Shown here in pieces: positions 36,149 through 46,215 of a DNA stretch of 64,000 nt; the stretch's first letter is position 1; every line of letters starts with the position of its first letter. A program made the position numbers and the translations under genes. A model generated the notes under the pieces. It did no database searches. It saw only the letters and a program-made list of their open reading frames with translations, and was not told the DNA's origin. This DNA is from Prostheceraeus crozeri (taxonomy: Eukaryota > Platyhelminthes > Polycladida > Euryleptidae), in contig CAJQUW010008721.1 of the NCBI GenBank assembly GCA_907163375.1, positions 310,001 to 374,000 on the forward strand, read 5' to 3'.

Positions 36149-36664
36149 TCTTTATTGTTGTCTGTGTTGCATACACGTTATCTCTACCGTGAACGTAATT
36201 CTATCTCGAAATGCTTCTTTTTGATGGTATGACGATATTGTCTTCATTTAAATGCCTTACAACAAATCTGTTATTGATCAGCTTGTGTCTTTCAAACTTC
36301 CTCTTTTTATCACTTTGGATTTTTGGTTCACTTAACCTAGCTGTTGACCATGTCAATCCTACTTCATTTTGCTTCAGTATTTTATTTTTTGGGTATAACT
36401 TTTGCATTACTGTTCCCTTAAGGGAAACACATTTGTATATTCAACAACTACATGTAGACTAAAGGCAACATGACCTTATGAAGATGTTGAGATGAAATAT
36501 CAATACCAGTGTGTACTTAGTTCTCCACAACACTCGAGCATTGCACAGTTCGCTATTTTGAAATTTCGATATTTCTTATATTCGCCTTTACCCTTCATCG
36601 TTTTGAGATTCGCCGTTATGACTCGAAGCAACTAGTTAACATCAGGAAAAATCAAACGTGATAA
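36149..36664. other. No gene seen
   Basis: Non-coding stretch between the mariner fragment and the hAT-type element. Confidence 0.35.
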
Positions 36665-36672
36665 GCTTACAG

Positions 36673-38183
36673 CAGGGATGCGGAGTCCTATCATTTTGAT
36701 AGGACTCCGACTCCGACTCTGGGTAGCAAGTACATCAGCCTAAGCTCAGTTAACTACATCATACAATGTAAATCGCTGAATACGAAAATTACATACAAAC
36801 ATATACCAAAATTACATACAATTTGAAACTAACATCTGATACGAGATTCTCGTATGTTTACAAAGATCTGGTATGTTTTTCACACGAAATCTCACTTACT
36901 TTCGTATGTGATTGGTATGTAGCGATACGAACTATTCTATCTGTGATTGGCTGTTTTACAATGAAATACGAGTTGTTGGCATGTTTTATATACGAGACCC
37001 GATGCAAATTGGTCCTCATTCGTATGTGTTTCGTATGAATAGCTTTAAGTCACATAGCAAAAAACTTGTCTTATGGCATTCACAAGACTCATAATTAGCT
37101 CATTTCCTTGAACTAAGTTGATAAACATCATTTCAATAAAACGATTACTTCCGAGCAACCATGTTGACTTATATAACTCAAACATAACTCTTTTTGCGTT
37201 CATGAATTATAATGTGTTTTTATTTTGGATAAATAATATGCCTAGTTCCAAAATTACATATTGCATAATTGTTGATGGTCAATGAAATGCCTTAGACATA
37301 CATGAATTCAGAATTGTGAGTTTGACTATTAAATTTTATTATCTTACTATTTACAAAACAGAAGCAACATTAGTGTGATCTTTATTGATGAAAGGTCTTA
37401 AATCAACATATAGTAGAAATCATTGATGCTTTCCGTTAACATTGTGCTGGTATGTCTTTAGTATGTAAAGCATACCCCATTTGAAATCACATACGAAAAG
37501 CATACAAATATATACCAAGAGAATACAGAAATATGCCAAAAAATATTTTGGTATGCATCCTTCGTATGCGATTGGTATTGAGCGATTTACAATGTACATG
37601 TAGATCATTACAGACTTACCTGAGCCTGATTTAGTGACCATTGCTGTGTCAAATCAATCATTTTCTATAAAAGTTTGCCAATTTAGCACATCACTTGTTG
37701 GTGATACCAGGCAGGAAAATCCCCATCATTCTCCAAAAAATATGAGTACACTTTCGATTTTAATATGCGCTTTGGACGAGGCATCACACACGATTGACGT
37801 TGTGGCAAGAGGTAATGTTCTCAAGCAAACTAATATTTTACTTTTGTCTCTGATGTGACCTTTGGTGCGTAGGTGTGATCGAGGCTAGAAAGGCTTGTCT
37901 TCTCTATACTAAATCACCGAGTGAAAAGACAATCCTTTTTCACTATCATGGTTCATTCCCTCAACTATTACAAGCTTTGCATGCACTTCTGTCTCTGTAC
38001 TTTTGTTTGACGGATAAAGGTGACATCAAAACAGTGGCAGCTATGCACGAGGATAAATAATTTGTTTGTATTATATTTCGAGTCACTATTATAGGCTGAA
38101 GTTCAGATTCCTATCATTTGATGCAAAAATTTGAGGCAAAATTTTTAGAACTCCGAGACTTCGACTCAGACTTCGCAACCCTG
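36673..38183 (+). mobile_element. hAT-type non-autonomous element of the GACTCC family, 8-bp duplication
   Basis: GCTTACAG stands at 36665-36672 and 38184-38191. The left end CAGGGATGCGGAGTCC is that of the element at 19605; the right end GCAACCCTG has drifted. The interior matches 11247 and 19605. It is longer than its sister by an 831-bp element inserted at 36764. A frame at 37875-38060 (IEARKACLLYT..SFPQLLQALHA..YFCLTDKGD) stays open to a stop; the sister copy has the same peptide with one frame break. Confidence 0.88.
36764..37594. mobile_element. Nested 831-bp MITE with TA duplication
   Basis: Flanked by TA (36762-36763 and 37595-37596). The ends are CAATGTAAATCGCTGAATAC and, reversed, CATTGTAAATCGCTCAATAC, and internal words CGTATG/CATACG with ATTGGTATxxAGCGAT repeat near both ends. 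The hAT-type relatives at 11360 and 19740 lack this block, which fixes it as an insertion. Confidence 0.75.
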
Positions 38184-38191
38184 GCTTACAG

Positions 38192-39283
38192 TACATTACA
38201 TCATAGCCTACACATTTATGCGAAGCATTCTCAGGAAATATACACATATTCACTTCAAAGGATCAATACTTGAATTCCTCGCTGTAGAGAATCGTGATTA
38301 AGTATGTTTCACAAAAGCAAGCATGAATATTCATCAATACATGAGATACATGAAATCAAGATATATATCTATTGAAATTTTAACTGTTTGTTTAAATCCT
38401 TAAGGACCTTAAAGTCCCCACAATATTATCAGTCAGCTGCTTTTCGTGGATAATTGACTTTTACTGCAAATAATTTTAAGCGTATGTATTTGGCTGTTTT
38501 GATAGATTTTATACCAGTTTCACTTGTTCCAGTTGTGAGAATAGAATGCTGAGCTGTCCTGTAAGTTGGTATTATTTGGGGTTCCTACTGAGAGGATTTT
38601 TCATTCGTTTGGTTGCTTATAGTGGTGCTATTTCTAAACCATAGGAAGTCCATCAACATACCAAAGACAGGATTGAACATAAATAGAAAATATTCACATG
38701 TTGCTACACTACCAGTAATTCAAAATGGTCACTCTGTCACAAAAAAGTCACATGTCAAAATTTCCTTTATAGGCCTTCACTATATGTTCGCGGCCTACCA
38801 ATGTGCCCTGATACACCATTTTTGACCTCCTTGCCCAAAATTCGTTCCGGCATCCCTGTTTAAAAGGTAGTAATCCTAAAAATGTAGAAAGCCAAATTTC
38901 ATGCATTTATCGCTTTCGAAATAGTTTACAACAAATTTGCAGATGTCAAAGCCACCTCAAGCTACTGTACGTAAAACCTGTACTTGAATGACGCAAATTC
39001 AGGAAGATGCTGAAATCTCCTTCATCTGAATTCATTTTGCGTGTGCGGCATATTTTGTTTTGCTTGTAAGATATTCCGGCACTAGGAATGGCTATCTCAT
39101 GATACCACTCACCCACAGCTAAACTGTTATCTTACTTGGTATCACTCTAACTAAAAAACTAATACTAAGACATGATTTTTACACTTATACAATTTCTATT
39201 AAGTAGGATTATACAGGCATAATATGAGAAATAAGATAACAATCATAAAGTGCAGTTTAGGAATATGCTTATCTTTCCATACA
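38192..39283. other. No gene seen
   Basis: Non-coding stretch. The short frame 38613-38825 has no motif. Confidence 0.35.
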
Positions 39284-39510
39284 AGGTTGGGCAGAAAAGT
39301 TGGGTTTTGACCCCAATTTTTTCCACAAACTTGGTTCTGAAGCCCAAGACCCAAGCACAAGGTTAAAATAAGATATTCTTGAGTTGGAAAGAGCCAGGAA
39401 TTTTTTAGATGTCAATTATTATTATGAGTTATGATGTACAAAATTTTACGATTACCATCCAGTAATCATCTTCATGTACAAGGTTAAAAAACCTAAGCTT
39501 TGAAACCCAA
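39284..39510. repeat. Decayed relatives of the CTTGGGT-family element and a Penelope end
   Basis: CAAGGTTGGGCAGAAAAGTT at 39284, CCCAAGACCCAAG near 39340 and AACCCAAG near 39503 resemble the ends of the element at 21503. Between them lies a hammerhead-like remnant (39435-39480, minus strand). Confidence 0.45.
39435..39480 (-). ncRNA. Decayed hammerhead-like motif
   Basis: The minus strand reads TTGTACATGAAGATGATTAC, a GGAT loop, a GTAATC return arm, then GTAAAATTTTGTACA. Stem I (TGTACA pairs) and a six-base-pair stem II are intact. The core has drifted from the motif at 27702 (ATGAAGA for CTGAAGA; the GAAA run is changed), so it should be inactive. Confidence 0.4.
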
Positions 39511-39711
39511 GTTTAATAAATCTGCTCTCTCGTTGCAGTCAGTTGTCAGTCAGTTCTCCCGTTGCAGGTATTCTTACTCCTATCAGTAGCAAACGAAGAG
39601 CAGATTACGCATGTTATGATGCACATTTACCGTATTAAACTTATCATTGAGATCAAGGTATTTTAAGAAAAAATTACAATTGCACAAATTTGGTATTACG
39701 AATTTTTTCAG

Positions 39712-39820
39712 TTTTCTGAAGTCAGAATGTGAGTTTCGATAAGCCAACATGACAGAGACAAAATGAGAAAATTAGAATATTGGGATGGTGGACTTTAATT
39801 TGGACAGGTCGATGGAAGTA
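39712..39820 (+). repeat. Outer inverted repeat, left arm
   Basis: TTTTCTGAAGTCAGAATGTG onward for ~110 bp matches the reverse complement of 43600-43721. It lies outside the RAG1-like element's own ends, so the element probably sits in another repeat with inverted ends. Confidence 0.7.
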
Positions 39821-39958
39821 AAAATGATAAATAGTGGTGTATTATGATGTAATTTAGAGCAACAGGAAGAACGACTTGTGAGTAACTTTTTTGGTGAAAA
39901 CTGTTATGATATTTGTTTTTGTGCTAGGTTAATATTTTGATTATCTCATTTTGTTAGT

Positions 39959-40330
39959 CACGGTGTCACGGAGATGGCGGTTTCATTTTTGAAATTTCCT
40001 AAATGATTTTTCAACGCTAACCCATGTAATTTGACCCTAGATTACGATTTTGATGGTTAAAAAATCATCGATCGAGGGTTTTTTGAGAAAAATGCAAAAA
40101 TTCAAAATGGCGGACTCTGAAATCGAAACTGCGCTCTACATGTACACACTTCCATATCAATTTCCTAAGGAATTTCTCCATGCATACCCATGTAATTTAA
40201 CCTCTAGATTACGATTTTGATAGTAAGAAAATCATTGATCGAGGGCTTTTTGAGAAAAACGCAAAAATTCAAAATGGCGGACTCTGAAAATTCCATATCA
40301 ATTTCCTAAAGGATTTCTCAGTACATTCAC
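39959..40330 (+). repeat. Left terminal inverted repeat with two tandem units
   Basis: Starts CACGGTGTCACGG. Two ~165-bp units each hold ACCCATGTAATTT, TTACGATTTTGATRG, AAATCAT-GATCGAGGG and a GCAAAAATTCAAAATGGCGG block. Confidence 0.8.
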
Positions 40331-40623
40331 ATGGCTATCACAATTAACAATTTCATCTCCGTATTGCATATTAGAAAATTAAAAGATTATATATATTTTT
40401 TCCGACAAACTTGCGACAGAAAGTTTCGTACCGGTATAACAGATTACAAAAGTAAATTATTTTGTAATTCCCGAGGCGCGTAAATTTACCGTTTAAAATA
40501 GTTTTACCAATCTATGCTATACGCTATGGAACTGTGCATGTTACTCTTGCATAGGCATATTGAATGAAGAAAACAGCTTAATTTCCAAATGGCTATAATA
40601 CCAAACAACACTTATCAACAACT

Positions 40624-42539
40624 TCTACAAATGCCTAGCATTGTAGGCTCGCACTGTTGCAAGAAATCTTCCAGGAAAGTTGGGATTGCTGGTGTCTTTC
40701 ACCTTGTAATTTTCCTGAAAGAATCAAAATTGGAATGTAGGGTCTCGCTTACCTGCTCACTGTACATTCCCAAGCCTTGGTGCTTAGAGAAACAGAATTC
40801 CGGCACATGATGAAATATACAGTGTAACTTGGGTGTAATGGGAATGTTCAATGCCAATACATCATCGCGGAATTTCTCTATGAAATCGCAAAATCTGCTG
40901 TCCAAATTTTTCACGAAGCAGGCATTGACTACGTTGTTCAAGCTGTGGAAAGCTGACACAAATGGCAATGCATCCAATGTTGCAATCGCACTCAATTTAT
41001 CCACATTTCTCAGAAGGCTGCGTGCGGCATTCCCATTGAACGTGCCTCCATGATACTGATCTTTTTTTATGTGGCATTGAGCCAACCACTCAGTCGCGAT
41101 TTCTGGAGCTGCATTTTCCAAAGTGCTAAATATCTTAGCCACCGATCCGATCATGAGATGTAGTTCAGGGGGAGGAACTACATCCAGAATAAGTTCTTTC
41201 GACTCTCCTGTCACGATTGATGGGTGCATGACATTGCCATAATTTTTTGCTCGCGACTTTTCCTCTTGGGAATCAAAGTATGACCAGAACAGCTTTGATA
41301 GGTTTTCCCATGTCCTACTTGCACCGACATTCAACAAATCTCGTTTGTGTGCATTACACCACGGACATGGATGGGAACTTCCGCTGCTCATTAATCCTAG
41401 CAATAGGTTGCACACTTTCATGTCTGCAGAAATCATGAACTTCGTGGTCAATTTGTTCACACCAACTGCATGCCACAAATATTTAAAATTTGGGTAGCAC
41501 TCGATGATGTCAGGTCCTATTGCGACGATGAAGATATCATTGATTCCACAAACTTTGCTAGATTGAGCGCCAGAGGCACAATCATTCTCAACCAATTGTA
41601 GGTTAATCTTCAGAAATCCCTTGCATTGTCATTACCAATCTTTGCAAAATGGTCTGAGTCAATCTGTTTTCGTATTATAAAATCGTCAATGAATGTCTGA
41701 ACATCGGTACAAATGACAACAGGCATAGTAACACGATCCTGTTTAGCATCGAAGCAGTCAATGGTGCGATATTCAAAATGTTCATCAAGTATGTGATCTT
41801 TCATACGTAATTTTTCGCGGACACTGTACTCCACAGAGTTTCTCCCGGATGCTCCATGGATTTTTCTGGTGAAGTTGTACGTCTGTCGGCCACTAAGGCC
41901 TAAATCTCTCTGTATTTCAGCAACATTGTCAAGCGATAGCTGACGCTCGGGAGTTTTGATGCTTACACTTAGAGTGCCACTCTTCATTGTTTGAATTTTA
42001 GATGAGCTTCGCATTTTATAGCCATATCTTGATGATAGAGTTGATGCAGAAAAGCGTTCTGGTTCGTTAGGGGACTGTGTTGATATTAACTCAGTCAAAT
42101 GGCCAAATTTCTTGGCCTTAGAGCACGAATGTGATTAAAATTCCTCTACCAATTTGGCAAAAACATTTGGCACAGACTTTTACATGAAGATTGTCGGGCT
42201 CGGCAGAGCCTTTCGGCTTCGAAAAAGGCCTGCCCGCAGGAGCTTTCAACGTCGACTGTTTTTGATTTATCGAGGTTCTTGTCATTTCACAAATGCTGCA
42301 GTCACAAACAGTAGTGCTCCTTTGACGAGTACTTGGCGGAAAGATGAGCTGGTCTCTGTCAAACATGAACAAATTACGGTTGGATATAATCCATCAATCC
42401 GGTTATAGTTCGGATAAATATTTGTCTTTATAGAATTTTCGATCGCCGATGATACATTTTGCAGACTTCCATTCTTACAAAAACAAATTGTGCACAGCGC
42501 TTTCAGTGATTCAGCATGAGTTCTCGATGTATGCGGCAT
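40624..42539 (-). pseudogene. RAG1-like transposase, frameshifted
   Basis: Coding runs leftward from the ATG at 42539. An N-terminal part has CTICFCK, VICSC, then CDCSICE and CAKCFC pairs (zinc binding likely). A middle part (42098-41610) has VAEIQRDLGLSGRQTYNF and ends KIGNDNA, a possible first catalytic Asp. The main frame 41595-40699 (298 residues) holds Asp58, C77 and C80 (CPWC), PPPELHLMIG at 141-150, TFNGNAARSLL at 185-195, H258 and H263 in HCIFHHVPE, and YSEQVSE with E280/E284. RAG1 core has the same order: D708, then 19 residues on C727 and C730, NGNFARKLM, H937/H942 in HKTLAHVPE and E962. Here Asp58 to C77 is also 19. About four frameshifts (near 42330, 42100, 41600, 40705) make it inactive; a conserved tail ends at a stop at 40624. 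Confidence 0.72.
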
Positions 42540-43044
42540 GCTTCAGGTTAGTTGAATGATTGCACTGCACCCTTTCTTCTCGATTGTATATTCCCTGCCA
42601 CACATCGATCGTAAACGCACCACGCTTGATTGCGCGAACGCTTAATTACTCGCTGCAGATCATGCGAAGCACACACATCACGCATAGAGACCTAGCTGTT
42701 TCACGTGATTCGTCGCTATGTGGCTACCAAGTAAACAATAGTTATAGCGGATGCATGTATTGGTGTCTTGATGAAGACGTGCCTCAGATCCTTGCCTTAG
42801 ACTGTCTAACAACGGCAATCAAGACAGGGATACATGCATTCCCTATCGTACTATTGTATACTCGGTCGCCACGCAGCAACGAATCATGTGACATAGCTAG
42901 GTCGCCCTGCATACAGTTTTGATGATGGCGGATGAAACCAATGTGTGCAAAGTAAACAATCATTTGCACAATAGAGTGTACTTGACACTGAATAATTCGT
43001 TCATATGAAGGCCTACAATTACATGTATAACCCCACATGTGTAT

Positions 43045-43520
43045 GTAGAATTTCCATGCCCTGCGTTTTTCTCAAAAAGCCCTCGATCAATGATTTTCTT
43101 ACTATCAAAATCGTAATCTAGAGGTCAAATTACATGGGTATGCATGGAGAAATCCCTTAGGAAACTGATATGGAAGTGTGTAGAGCGCAGTTTCGATTTC
43201 AGAGTCCGCCATTTTGAATTTTTGCATTTTTCTCAAAAAGCCTCGATCGATGATTTTTAACCATCAAAATCGTAATCTAGGGGTCAAATTTCATGGGTAT
43301 GCATAGAGAAATTCCTTAGGAAATTGATATGGAAGTTCGTAGAACACAGTTTCGATTTCAGAGTCCGCCATTTTGAATTTTTGCATTTTTCTCAAAAAGC
43401 CCTAGATGAATGATTTTTTAACCATCAAAATCGTAACCTGGGGGTCAAATTTCATGGGTTAGCGCTGAAAAATCATTTTGGAAATTTCAAAAATGAAACC
43501 GCCATCTCCGTGACACCGTG
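43045..43520 (-). repeat. Right terminal inverted repeat with three tandem units
   Basis: Reverse complement of the left arm, with one more ~160-bp unit. CCGCCATTTTGAATTTTTGC recurs at 43207 and 43366 and ends at CACCGTG (43514-43520). Confidence 0.8.
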
Positions 43521-43599
43521 TACTATGATAAGGATTTTTGTGAAAACAGTGAAAGCATAAAAGTTTTTTTACTCAATATTTTAATTGTCTCATTTCTCT

Positions 43600-43721
43600 G
43601 TTTCATCCTTATTATTTGCATCGACCTGTCCAAATTAAAGTCCACCATCTCAATATTCTAATTTTCTCACTTTGTCTCTCTCATGTTGGCTTGTCGAAAC
43701 TCACATTCTGACTTCAGAAAA
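43600..43721 (-). repeat. Outer inverted repeat, right arm
   Basis: Pairs with 39712-39820. Between this arm and the element end, 43521-43600 resembles 39890-39958 in the same direction, not reversed, so the flanks have a mixed repeat structure. Confidence 0.65.
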
Positions 43722-44150
43722 GTGATTTGAAGATATCTAAATAGCAGTGTGTTGATGCATTGGGATTGATGCAGGATTGATGTCGGTGCTTATCCACATT
43801 GGTCTGATTCCGATAAATCAATGTCAATGTAAAAATCGAATTTGAAAATTCAAATAATCTCTTCTGAGACAAATGTCGAATTCTCTTGTGTAATACATGT
43901 TGTATACACTAAACATGTTGTAGCCAAAGTGACGCAGTGGAAGATTGTAAAAACACTTTACTGGATTTTACACGTAGATATATTTGAATTCATTTACAAT
44001 ATTTGTCATTCAACAGATATATGATTGGTGCATACAAACAACATGTGCCATATGCACATAATCACATGACGCTACCGCGACACTCCCGCCACGACAATAT
44101 CAGGAGGATACTCGTGATACACTCCTGGTGAAGTCAAAATTGTTATGTAA
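43722..44150. other. No gene seen; repeat shared with intron 1
   Basis: 43918-44010 (GCAGTGGAAGATTGTAAAAA and TTTACACGTAGATAT) is similar to 14217-14310. Nothing else is recognised. Confidence 0.4.
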
Positions 44151-44900
44151 TGCCAGCTCATCGATTGGTCCTTCAATAACCACCTTCCAATCAATAAATC
44201 TAAGTGCTGTGTGATGGATATCAACACCAAAGGTCCATCCTTAACTACGGTGACCGTTGATGATGGAACTCCGCTACGTCAAGTGAACAGTGTACGCCTC
44301 CTGGGTGTAACCTTGTCATCTGATTTAAAATGGGACGTTCATGTCAACTTGGCTATCAAGAAAGCATCAAAGAGAATATTTGTCCTCAGGAATCTTCGAA
44401 AATCAAATTGTCCATCTGCCCTGATTTATAAAGCTCATACGTCTTTGGTTCGCTCCGTACTCTTATATGCATTTCCGAGTTTTTGTAATTTACCGTACAG
44501 ACTTTTCGCAAGGCTTGTACGTCTCGAGCGCAGGTGTTTCCGTTTTATAGGCAACACTAATTTCACTACCATCTCTACCGCTGGCAACAGCATGTGTACT
44601 AACCTCTTTCGACAAATTGAACAGTGCTCCGACCATCCGCTCAGAGAATTATTCGATTGTAGAGCAACACGCATTACTCGTAATCATCGACAGCTGCGAC
44701 CACCTAGACCAAGGTCAACGAGACTTTGAAATTCCTTCATCCGCTTTGGTATTTGATATATCTCCGTTTTTTTTCACTTTCTCCTTCTCTCATAGTTTCT
44801 TCTTCTCTTTATTGTATGTTCTTCTGTTTCCATGTTGAGTGCTCGACCCATGCACAACATTATGAGACCTAATAAAGTTATTATTATTATTATTATTATT
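44151..44900 (+). mobile_element. 5'-truncated LINE fragment: reverse transcriptase C-terminus and (ATT)n tail
   Basis: The frame 44151-44729 reads LPINKSKCCVMDI, VRLLGVTLSSDLKWDVHV, IYKAHTSLVRSVLLYAF and HPLRELFDC, the thumb and C-terminal region that follows YADD in CR1/L2-like ORF2. It is preceded by a stop, so the copy is 5' truncated, typical of LINE insertions. The element ends GAGACCTAATAAAGTTATT with ATT repeats to ~44900. The sequence is closest in plan to, but clearly diverged from, the two long LINEs here. Confidence 0.8.
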
Positions 44901-45298
44901 AAATTTTACATTCTGCATGCAATCATTTTTGTAATATGTGCAATTATAGTTCTTAAGCTTTGGTGAATTCATTTCAGTTTCAGAAAATGTTTAAGTCAAT
45001 TAGCTGCGCTGTTAATTATGTCAATTAACCTTACCTAGGGCCATAGCTCAAAATTTTCCCCTATTCAATACTATGAAACTTTCATCACCAGCCATGACGA
45101 CATGCTTAGTCATTGATTGATTCATATCGTATCATCTTCAATTGAGAACGTCAAATTAATCAGCCTTCATGGCATAGAATTGCCATATCCCATATCTATG
45201 ACTTTATGTTTTCGCTAACCAATGACAAAGACGCGTGTGTCATGCTATGTTCGAAATCTCAATGTGAAGTGGTACGATCGCTGCCTATCTTATTAACA
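44901..45298. other. Leader of the DUF4817-type element or unrelated; left end not found
   Basis: No inverted copy of the right-end sequence CAGGGTGTCCGTAAAGTCGC is seen here, so the outer transposon's left end is lost or has drifted. Confidence 0.35.
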
Positions 45299-45614
45299 AT
45301 GGATCTTCAGACTCGGATAGAGATAGTTCAGTGCTTCTATGGATGCAATAGAAGTGCTACAGCTGCCCTTCGAATGTTTAAGACTCAAAGACGCATTCAC
45401 AAACATCCTTTTACAACAACATCGATTCCAAATATCATCAAAAAGTTTGAAGAAACTAGCAGCGTTCATGATAAACCTCGCAGTGGCCGTCCTACAATGG
45501 ATGACATGACAATTGCAACTGTGAATCGCGTCGTCGAGGAGAATAGTTCAAAATCAAAGCTAGGAGTCACGTCAGTTCGCAAAGTGGCTGAAGAGGTTGG
45601 TATCATTTCAAAAG
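45299..45614 (+). pseudogene. DUF4817-type transposase, block 1 (helix-turn-helix)
   Basis: MDLQTRIEIVQCFYGCNRS opens the DUF4817 helix-turn-helix. TTSIPNIIKKFEETSSVHD and PRSGRP follow, then VTSVRKVAEEVGIISK where the LINE cuts in. Family members continue KSSVHRIL. Confidence 0.85.
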
Positions 45615-46215
45615 TATCACCAACACCTCTGTCGGTAGCGGACGGTTGTGTTCTGTTGGTTCTCTCGCGTCTGTGCATTACTTGCTCCAGCAGTGCAGCC
45701 ATTTTGTGGTCTTTTGCTATAATTTTGATATCAGAGTGTTTGCCCTGTCATCCTCATTACTAATATCTGGTTCCTGAGTTCACTGTATCATCTGGTCACA
45801 TGGTTTTTTTGCGTTTTTTTCTTGCCATGAAGAATTAATGTGAATGGTCATCAGTTTCCAGTTGCCTGTCTGCTGAATCGATCATAGCTATCTTATCTAT
45901 CTCGGATTTGCTGCAGTGTTTTCATTTTCTATAGTCCGCATACACAACGTGTATAGCCGACTGGTGTTGTACATTGCTTATTCAAGAGGTTTTAGTCTTT
46001 TGTTTGACAGACTGTCACGCCAATTTTCCGTCAAGTAATTGATTTTGCACTACATCATTTTGCACGACTTATCATTTGTGTTGATAGTCCATCTGTAAAG
46101 TGACAACTTTCATTGCTCGAGGTACTTGGTTCAATTTCACAAACCATCACATTTTTTTCACGAAAATCACTTGTCCTTTTTTTCCCTTTTCTCCTGTGAT
46201 TATATTGTTACAGCA

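Larger units (their letters stand above)
39959..43520 (-). mobile_element. RAG1-like DNA transposon with long terminal inverted repeats
   Basis: The unit begins CACGGTGTCACGGAGATGGC and ends with its reverse complement (right edge 43520). Inverted arms run ~370 bp on the left (39959-40330) and ~475 bp on the right (43045-43520) and contain ~160-bp tandem units, two left and three right, each with TTCAAAATGGCGGACTCTGA. CACGGTG differs by one base from the V(D)J heptamer CACAGTG and fits the CAC-NN-TG start of Transib/RAG elements. No 5-bp target duplication is visible (TTAGT against TACTA), which may reflect age. The interior encodes a RAG1-like protein on the minus strand. Confidence 0.7.

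Noticed and set aside
36823-37094. Small frames in 36.8-37.1 kb as genes
   Set aside because: They lie in a nested MITE and consist of its CGTATG-type repeats.
45206-45298. Start of the DUF4817-type transposase upstream of 45299
   Set aside because: The family begins with MDLQTRIEIV; the extra N-terminal codons have no match and no ATG of better context.
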